This document shows positions 21,138-27,791 of a stretch of 27,791 nt of DNA, one piece after another (the stretch's first letter is position 1; each line of letters starts with the position of its first letter). Source of the stretch: Rhizophlyctis rosea (lineage: Eukaryota; Chytridiomycota; Chytridiomycetes; Rhizophlyctidales; Rhizophlyctidaceae); assembly GCA_027596075.1 (NCBI GenBank), contig JADGJC010000437.1:1-27791 (forward strand). The letters run 5' to 3'. The notes under the pieces were generated by a model, which was given only the letters and a program-made list of their open reading frames with translations, was not told the origin of the DNA and searched no databases. Position numbers and translations under genes: made by a program.

Positions 21138-23808
21138 ATGCGGACAATGTTCCTCACGTTTCATTTTTTGATTGCTTCTGTGCGCACTTGCCGTCGCCTA
21201 ATGATTAGGTCAAATGAGAGCGTTGAGGCCAGTCCCTTGAGTACAGGCTAACTATCTACCAGAGTTAGGTAGAACCACTTTGCTTCATCAGTGGTGGATT
21301 CCGATTGTCCTTGTCATTTTGCAAGGTCAGGACCAAAAGAGCGCGAGTCGCTTCCAAAGAACAAACCGAGCGGATTTTTCATCACATGAAGTGTCTTGCG
21401 CTTTGTTACAGTTGAATATCATGATGACCTCGAATTCTTCTTGCTTCCGGGTATGTGGCTTTGATTGATTCAGATGCCTTGACAAAGCGGAGGATATTTA
21501 AAATAAACAGACTTGGGTGGACTGCTAAGCCGGTTGACACCGGCGGATCTCATGCCAAGCTCACGCTTGCAATGAAGATAGTGGTAAGACCACATTGGCA
21601 AGCGTTTTTTTGCCTCTTAAAGTACCTTGCGAATTCAAAATCACTCGAGGAGGCCCAACTCTTCTTTCTTCTTTCTTCAAACATGCACGTTCACTGCGAC
21701 TCCATGTTCCCAACAAAGATTGGGAAAAGGAAGTGCAGCAAGTGATCATTGGTGGAAATCGGCTGCCTCTCGAGAACTGACTTCGCAGCAGTTCAATTGG
21801 TTGAATCAGTTTGGTTCCCTTTTTTAAGGTTCAACTGCCCTTGGCTGCAACGCTGGCCGTCCTCCATACGGCTTCTGATGGAACGTCCATCAATCTATTT
21901 TGAGATTAACAGAAGGACTTCAATGAGTTGCCTGAAGGTGGAATTGGACCATATGAATCGTTGAATGCAGAAAGAAGATTGGTTCCCTTCCGCTAATATG
22001 ATGGCGGATAGACCGTTACATTGTCTCCATTTCCACTATGATAAGCTGTCTCGCTCTGATTGAATGATGAACAATCATTCATGGGACAAACTCACGGCGA
22101 TCGGGTAGCGCACTGGGATAAACAACGGATTTGAATACCGCAGCAGCATTCCCTACAAACTTGGAGGTCGCACACTAAAACGGCAATGGTTTGGGAGTCA
22201 TTTCTGCCCGTCCATCTTTCAACACTGAAACCCCGAAATACACAAAAAGTGAATATGACCCTAAGGATCGGAAAGAGCATTCGGTGGATGTTACTACCAA
22301 TGATTCCGGCATAAGCAGGGACTCAATTTCACTCACTCCTGTTGTACACCATCATTGGTAGTAACATCATCAATCATCGGAAGATTCACCAGATTGATTT
22401 TACCTTTTGGTTCGCAGTTGTTCGCTGCGCAGGGCGGCGCTGCAGGCGCAGAAAGCAATTAGTTCTAGTCATCGTCAACTACTTTTTTGGATGCTCCTTT
22501 GATCTTATGAAGTTGAGGAGTACCCGTGCTATCCCATCCCAGATACCTCCTCAGCATTACGCTTGCAAGGTCATTTGCCTTACTCCAACGGAGCAACCAT
22601 GTTCAACCAGACTTCCGCAGCCATGATTATATTGTCGTCACAACAATTCGCCGTTTCAAGTAGGTCCGCGCGAATGTGATTTTTTGCACTTCTGCTTTGT
22701 GAGGTGAGCAGGTCTTTCTATGGCTGTTATCGAATCATCAAACAATGATCGGCACCAGATCCTCCATGTCAGCTCGGTCCAACTGTATCTCATAATTTCA
22801 TGCCGAACAATAATATGACTAGCTGTGCCATTGTTGTCTGACCCGACCTTCATGACACACAAGCGAGCAATTGCATACTCCTATCTTCAAATGTATCCTT
22901 CACGTAGCAATGTGGGTGACAATCCTCGGTTTCCTGTTATCCTATGATATGGAATAGTTGATCGATTCTGAAAACTGTGCATCAATCATTTCCCCAAATT
23001 GACCAATCCATATTCATCAGTGCGCCAAGATGAATGACCGTCATCCCTTTGCAGATTTCTCCTCTGCGCGCAACCCTTTTCTGCTTAACATCCCACGATA
23101 TGCCCAGCTTTTGCAATCGAGGTCACGTGAAGGGCAAAGACATTGAGTTTGGAGCGCAGGAGGACCACTGATTGTTACTCTAATCCAGACTAAACAAACT
23201 TACACAAGCAAGGGCGAAAGTGATAGCCTGTGAAAGACACTTCCATTCAGTTGCCTCTCTTCAAATATGGTCTTCCCCTGTTTGTCGAAGACCATCAGTG
23301 AGCTACCACTGGGACTCGAGAGCTTCAGCACGGGGTAACAGCGGCTATAGCAGATATTGATGGAAAACACAAAAAGTAACGATTACGACGAAATATGGTA
23401 CTTGTCATGGCAAGCCCTTCGCCGAGAATGTCTTTGCATGGTGAACTAACCTAGAACAACCATCCGTCCTAATCTGCCCATATTCCTCCGCCTAGTTGTA
23501 CACCAACCAATATAACTTACGGTCGACAAGAAAAGTTCGCAGTAGACAACAGAACACGATAGCGAAGCTCAAACAATCGTTATCAGTGTGACAATGTATT
23601 GAGATTTGGCCTTGACCTGCAAGCGATCTAAGCAATCTTGAGATCCCACTTCCCAAAGGATACGACGCGGAATGCATCTCACAACCTCCATACTCACTTG
23701 CAAGGGTCAGGTTTGGAACGGAGCGCGTCTTCCATAAAAAGTATTGGATGCGAGAGGAAGAGGAAGAGGGACAGATCAACGCGAAGGCACTGAGATCTGC
23801 TTTGGTAT
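21138..23808. other. Gene-poor stretch with one possible coding remnant (21568-22000)
   Basis: On the plus strand one frame from about 21568 reads DSGKTTLASVFLPLK, then LLSSFFKHARSLRLHVPNKDW, a stop at 21778-21780, and, still in the same frame, LPLAATLAVLHTASDGTSINLF, two stops, and NELPEGGIGPYESLNAERR to a stop near 21996. The GKTTL resembles a P-loop but its first Gly/Ala is out of place. It could be a decayed NTPase or LRR-type gene, or chance. The remainder (22000-23800) shows only short mixed frames and the inverted repeat listed separately. Confidence 0.3.
22287..22368. repeat. 18-bp perfect inverted repeat (hairpin, 46-nt loop)
   Basis: GATGTTACTACCAATGAT at 22287-22304 is exactly reverse-complemented at 22351-22368. 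Flanking bases do not extend the stem. No coding frame explains it. It could be the end structure of a small non-autonomous element, a structured RNA, or a cruciform-prone site. Confidence 0.85.
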
Positions 23809-24349
23809 TTGGAGTACCAGCCTGTTCGGCTTTGCATTATTTTGAGTGTTCGACTGACATTGATGGTGGCAATTGCTAATTCTGGTGATTCGTTCCGTTG
23901 GCAGCCTCGCTCAATGACGGGCGAGCCACTTGAGATTGACTTGACACCGTGCGCATTGCAAGATGAAAATGCTGGTATGAAGAACCTTCGGAGCGGGAAA
24001 GAGAAGATCACTCGTTCCAAATCGCTCAATGCGAGATTTACGGGAAGGAAGGCATCCATCATCGCGTGTAACCCCATTATGGTATGAGATTAGCACAGAA
24101 ATAGCTCCCCAGATTGACAGCTTGCATATCACGGACTCTTCGGTAATACCATTTTTTGCTTAGGCTTTGTGTCCCCTAAGTCTGCCAGCCGTTTATTCTT
24201 CCCGCCAAAAACGGCTTCCCAAAATCTTCTCGTGTGTCGTTCAAACTGTACGCGTTCCATGTCATCCCACTGATTTATTCATGTGCATGTCGCAAGGTGG
24301 AACTCGACGCATTGAAGAGGAAGTAACTTTGCAGCCATGCTCAGACTGA
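23809..24349 (+). CDS. Possible two-exon hypothetical gene
   Basis: Exon 1 23809-24081 and exon 2 24164-24349, joined across an 82-nt intron (GTATGA donor, TTTTTTGCTTAG acceptor) in frame, give 152 residues. The start has a hydrophobic stretch (LCIILSVRLTLMVAIA) that could be a signal peptide or anchor; the rest is charged (SGKEKITRSKS, RRIEEEV). A later ATG at 23863 is possible. No family is recognised. The acceptor is good, but the opposite strand is also open here, so this is tentative. Confidence 0.27.
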
Positions 24350-26195
24350 CAATCACATTGATCACTGGACCAAAGGATATCATAAACAGAAGCGCACACT
24401 AGCGCTATGAAGGTCTCAGCTGTTTGCAAATCCTGTTTGCAAATCAGAACTAATCTTCACTCGGAAAAGGGTCAAAAAGTGATACGGAGGCAATACTGTT
24501 GCACTGAAGATGCACTTTGCGTCACAATGGTTTTCCAGCGTTGCGTTTGGAAAGCTGATTGATGTGCTCCACATGATGATCAGCCAGGCCGGTGCGACTG
24601 GTGCATATCTGTAGCTATGCATCGAATGAGCAATTGTTGCGCTCCCACCACTGTCTGCGAATGTTATCCAGAGCGGCCGTCGTCACGATGAAAGTAGATA
24701 TCAGGTTTCCATTTCCATTTTCCCAAAATTTTGTCTTTTGCGAGTGGCAGCCCCAAAGGTCCCAACATCTCACCATATCACGTGTCGAACATTCGCAGCT
24801 TTGTAATTCACTTGCCTTACAGCGCAAGGGTCGCAAATCGGCTATGAGATGCTATTTGCTCATCATATATTCCTTTTTTGCGGTACCATCTATGCGGTTT
24901 ATAGCTTGGGCTATTCAGATGATGATGATAACTGATGTATGCTTGCAGCATCTGTTACATCGACTGAGAGCTTGACCCGTTGTCATAACCGCCTTGTGTC
25001 GAAATACCACAACCTGAAGGCTCTTTGCTTTTTGGATCCAAACTTGATGGACTTCTGACTTCATACCAATGGAGATCATGTGGAAGTGGTTGGCGTTCGC
25101 GCCGACTGGCAACTCTAGTACATTTCTAGGGATACCCTGCCAAAAACCAATTGTGTAGCGGTCAGCGCACATAGTATGCAGGTCCATTATGGAATCGCCC
25201 GATTGTCACTCAGGGTGATTGTCTTTGGTAGAGTTGATTTCACTTTAGACAACATGTTGAGGTTTTCAGACATGTCTTATCTGTAAAAAAAATGACCCCA
25301 AGTTTGAAGTACTCGAGTTCAGGGCGACACACGTTCGTCTGTCTCAATCGGTGTTTGAAACCATGGTGAGGCGTTTCCTTTGCTTTGTCACCTGAGGTAG
25401 TACCGCGCTCCCGTACCCTAAATTGAAGCCTTGATGGGGCACATGAACAATCTCAGTAAGCAAAGTAGGACTACACCATTCTACGATAGTGAGACGATCC
25501 GTTCCATGTCAGGTTTTCCATTGCAGCTATGCGTTCAAGGCATCAAAGGTGTCAGGGCCCACAGTTCCTCCTTCACATCGGGCTAATGTCATTCGACAAA
25601 TGATAAATGTGTAGCAAGTGATAAATCCGTGCAAATGAAGGGTCCACGTGGAGCATTCGGTATCACCCAGGTTCCGCTTTTGTGGGGGAGGCTTGGTGGG
25701 TTGGCGTCACAAACCTTCCACGCGTAAAATTGTGAAACTTTAAAGCAACGTGAACAAGCCCTCCGAGTGTGGCTTGCTACGGGCCAAGCCTTAAGGAATC
25801 GACTCTCGCTGTGGTGGAAAGCCCCAAGGCTTACGTCGTGGGCATACCCTTCTCCCTCCCTAGCCACAACCGTCTTTCGCATGCAGCTAGAGCCACCTCC
25901 AATCCTTCGCCCAGGTCCCTTCCACTCCCACAACGGAAGCGTAAGATGTTTCCCAACGCGTTCTGCCAGTCGTTGCACAGGTTCCACAAAGTGAACATCA
26001 ACCCCGTCAGCAGGACAAGGACACGGTCCTCACTGTCGAGAAAGAAGATAAAAACTTTCTGAGCTTGTGGCCTTATCCTTCCCTTTTAGGTGCTTTGGGC
26101 GTCACAGGCGGAGCGCAGTATGAGCCCTTGCCGCGCATGGGAATTTGGAAGGGCACCGCTCACAAAGGGCCCACCCCACACAAACACCATCAGAT
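24350..26195. other. No gene seen; upstream region of the GH7-like gene
   Basis: Open frames of up to about 130 codons occur on both strands (24592-24975 plus, 25987-25589 minus) without start context, domains or splice logic, and I regard them as chance. The last few hundred bases are more GC-rich and probably hold regulatory sequence for the GH7-like gene. Confidence 0.4.
24420..24445. repeat. Perfect tandem duplication of 13 bp
   Basis: CTGTTTGCAAATC at 24420-24432 is repeated at 24433-24445 with no mismatch. It is probably a slippage product in non-coding DNA. It contains ATTTGCAT-like octamer resemblance only in part, so no regulatory call is made. Confidence 0.85.
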
Positions 26196-26204
26196 GATAA
26201 ATAG
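26196..26204 (+). promoter_or_regulatory. TATA-like element of the GH7-like gene
   Basis: GATAAATAG lies 66-74 nt upstream of the ATG at 26270, a spacing like that of the TATA box before the IFI6-like gene in this window. Confidence 0.4.
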
Positions 26205-26269
26205 CAAAACAGCCCTCCATCCCCCTTGGTCTGTAATCCCTCATCCTCCCACCTCCCAAATCCGCAACC

Positions 26270-27443
26270 ATGTTCATGAAGACCGCCGTCATCGCCCTCA
26301 GCGCGCTCGCTCTTGTCGACGCCGCCTCCTACCAAAAGCCAACCAAGGGCCCCGAGACCCTCGACTTCCCCATCACCAAGGATGGCAAGAAGCTCAAGAC
26401 CGGTTTCGTCCTCGACAACGGGTGGTTCGACTCTGAGAAGCAGATCCCCGGTATCTTCCCTAACAGCATTAAGAGTAAGTCATGAAACACATTCGTCCAC
26501 TTTTGGGGTTCTGGTTCTAACATTTGGTTGTTTTGATAGCCTTCGCTGAGGCCGGTATCGTCAAGCTCCCCGGTGATGCCGTCCGCTTCACCAAGCCCAT
26601 TGCTCGTGTGTACCTCGTCAACGAGAAGAGGGACAAGTACGAGATGTTGAACTTGAATGGAAAGACCATCTCCTTCGAGGTCGACCTCTCTGGTGTTCCT
26701 TGCGGTTACAACGCTGCCGGTTACACCACCGGTTTGAACCCCAAGGCCAAGATTGGGGAGGTATGTATCATATCACAAGCACCGGCAATTGCTCCGATCA
26801 CCAGAACCTATATACTGTGACTGCACACTGACCACTTTTTCTCATCCAGGGTTACTGCGACGGCCAAAACTTCTGTAACGAAATGGACCTTCTCGAATCC
26901 AACATCGGCTCCCAAGCCTACACGCCCCACCCCTGCACAGACGCCAAGCACATCAACGGCACCACAAAGTGCGACCCCTGGGGCTGCGCCGACAACGCCT
27001 ACAAAAACCACCTCGCCCACTACGGCCCCGGCAAACACATCGACTCCCTCAAGCCCTTCCGCGTCTACACCCAATTCGACGGCGCCAAGGACACCTACGT
27101 CACCCGCGCATGGATGAAGCAGGGCAAAAACGTCGTTCGCTTCATTGATATGACTGACAGCTACTGTGACACTACCAACCCCTTCTGGAGGAACAACAAT
27201 GCGACTGCTTCGCTTCCTGCTCCTGTTCTTTGCCCGACTTGCGACTACAAGCCCCTTGAGGCTTCGTACAAGAACGGTCACGTTTTGACTTTCTCCTTCT
27301 GGGGTACTGGTGGTGAGGGTATGAGCTGGCTCGATGGTGGGGCTACCAACCCTAACTGCGCTTACAACACTACTTTGTCTGGTTTCACTCTTCGTGACGT
27401 CGTTGTTGAGAAGAACTTCCTTCCCCCTGTTACCAACGCTTAA
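26270..27443 (+). CDS. Secreted GH7-like glycoside hydrolase, compact
   Basis: Three exons (26270-26474, 26540-26760, 26850-27443) give 339 residues. Residues 1-18 are a signal peptide (MKTAVIALSALALVDA core). The middle matches the GH7 cellulase core: LNGKTISFEVDLSGVPCGYN, GYCDGQNFC, then EMDLLESN (Glu153, Asp155, Glu158), the E-x-D-x-x-E nucleophile/assistant/acid-base set, and QAYTPHPC as in EALTPHPC of known enzymes. TKCDPWGCADNAY and FRVYTQFD follow the usual order. Predicted role: hydrolysis of cellulose or another beta-1,4-glucan outside the cell. It is about 90-100 residues shorter than typical GH7 catalytic domains and lacks the loop between the first Cys cluster and the catalytic helix; no cellulose-binding module is seen. 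Codons mostly end in C, which suggests strong expression. Confidence 0.82.
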
Positions 27444-27791
27444 ATGTATCTATATCTGTTGGTTAGATAGAAGGGGATTAGATTTCGTGAGGAACGACTG
27501 GTATCGTCGAATTTTGCAAGTTTATGGGAGTCTATGTACATCTAGAAACCACATACACGGTCACGTCTGGCTGGACTGGACGGAGAGATAGTAATATAGC
27601 AAGTTTCTGTCTTTGGCTGTTCCCTATGCCGAGCATTTGGTAACAATCTTTCAAACATCTCTTGTGTCGTTGCGTGAATAGTGAGGTCAAAAGATCGCGG
27701 GAGGGTGCTGTGACTGCTGTCTCGGTTTCAAAATATTATCATTCTAGTATCAAACGTTGTTGATGTTCCTGCTCTCGGCTGTCGTCAGCAG
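27444..27791 (+). other. 3' flank of the GH7-like gene
   Basis: A/T-rich sequence after the stop codon at 27441-27443, with no further coding signal to the window edge. An exact polyadenylation site cannot be fixed. Confidence 0.5.

Noticed and set aside
24592..24975. 127-codon plus-strand open frame
   Set aside because: No ATG at its beginning with good context, no domain, and opposite frames are also open.
26808..27281. 157-codon minus-strand open frame opposite the GH7-like exon
   Set aside because: Arises from the C-ending codon bias of the GH7-like gene on the other strand.
1..27791. CRISPR array, tRNA genes or intact transposon
   Set aside because: No regularly spaced repeats, no tRNA-like B-box with cloverleaf, and no transposase or reverse transcriptase motif was seen in either strand.

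Overview
The window looks like nuclear DNA of a fungus, probably an early-diverging lineage such as a chytrid. That placement is inference. The basis is short GT-AG introns (mostly 58 to 80 nt), typical fungal housekeeping genes (eIF2B alpha, ATP23, a mitochondrial carrier), a fungal-style NACHT-WD40 receptor carrying an animal/protist-like TIR domain, and a secreted GH7-like protein. I see no tRNA, rRNA, CRISPR array, intact transposon or plasmid feature.

Layout. Positions 1-3409 hold two minus-strand housekeeping genes: an SLC25A44-like mitochondrial carrier cut by the window edge, and the alpha subunit of eIF2B. Positions 3410-8167 are gene-poor, with only low-confidence coding fragments and small repeats. 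Positions 8168-13887 hold the most interesting locus: a small secreted or membrane Gly/Ala-rich protein resembling the interferon-inducible IFI6/IFI27 (ISG12, Ifi-6-16) family, divergent from a four-exon TIR-NACHT-WD40 NLR-like receptor of about 1540 residues. Positions 13888-15613 show no confident gene. Positions 15614-19773 hold two minus-strand F-box genes: an F-box/LRR gene whose reading frame is broken and later restored, and an intact six-exon F-box/WD40 gene. Divergent from the latter is ATP23 (20030-21137). Positions 21138-26269 are a second gene-poor stretch with one possible small gene, an 18-bp perfect inverted repeat and a 13-bp tandem duplication. The window ends with a compact GH7-like secreted protein (26270-27443).

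How the genes may work together. Most are unrelated neighbours. The exception is the IFI6-like/NLR pair. They are head to head with about 330 bp between start codons, and the small gene has a clear TATA box. In other fungi, NLR receptors are often encoded beside the effector they activate. An ISG12-type membrane protein, a family linked to apoptosis and antiviral response in animals, beside a TIR-type NLR would be a plausible receptor/effector cell-death module. The linkage is seen; the functional link is inferred.
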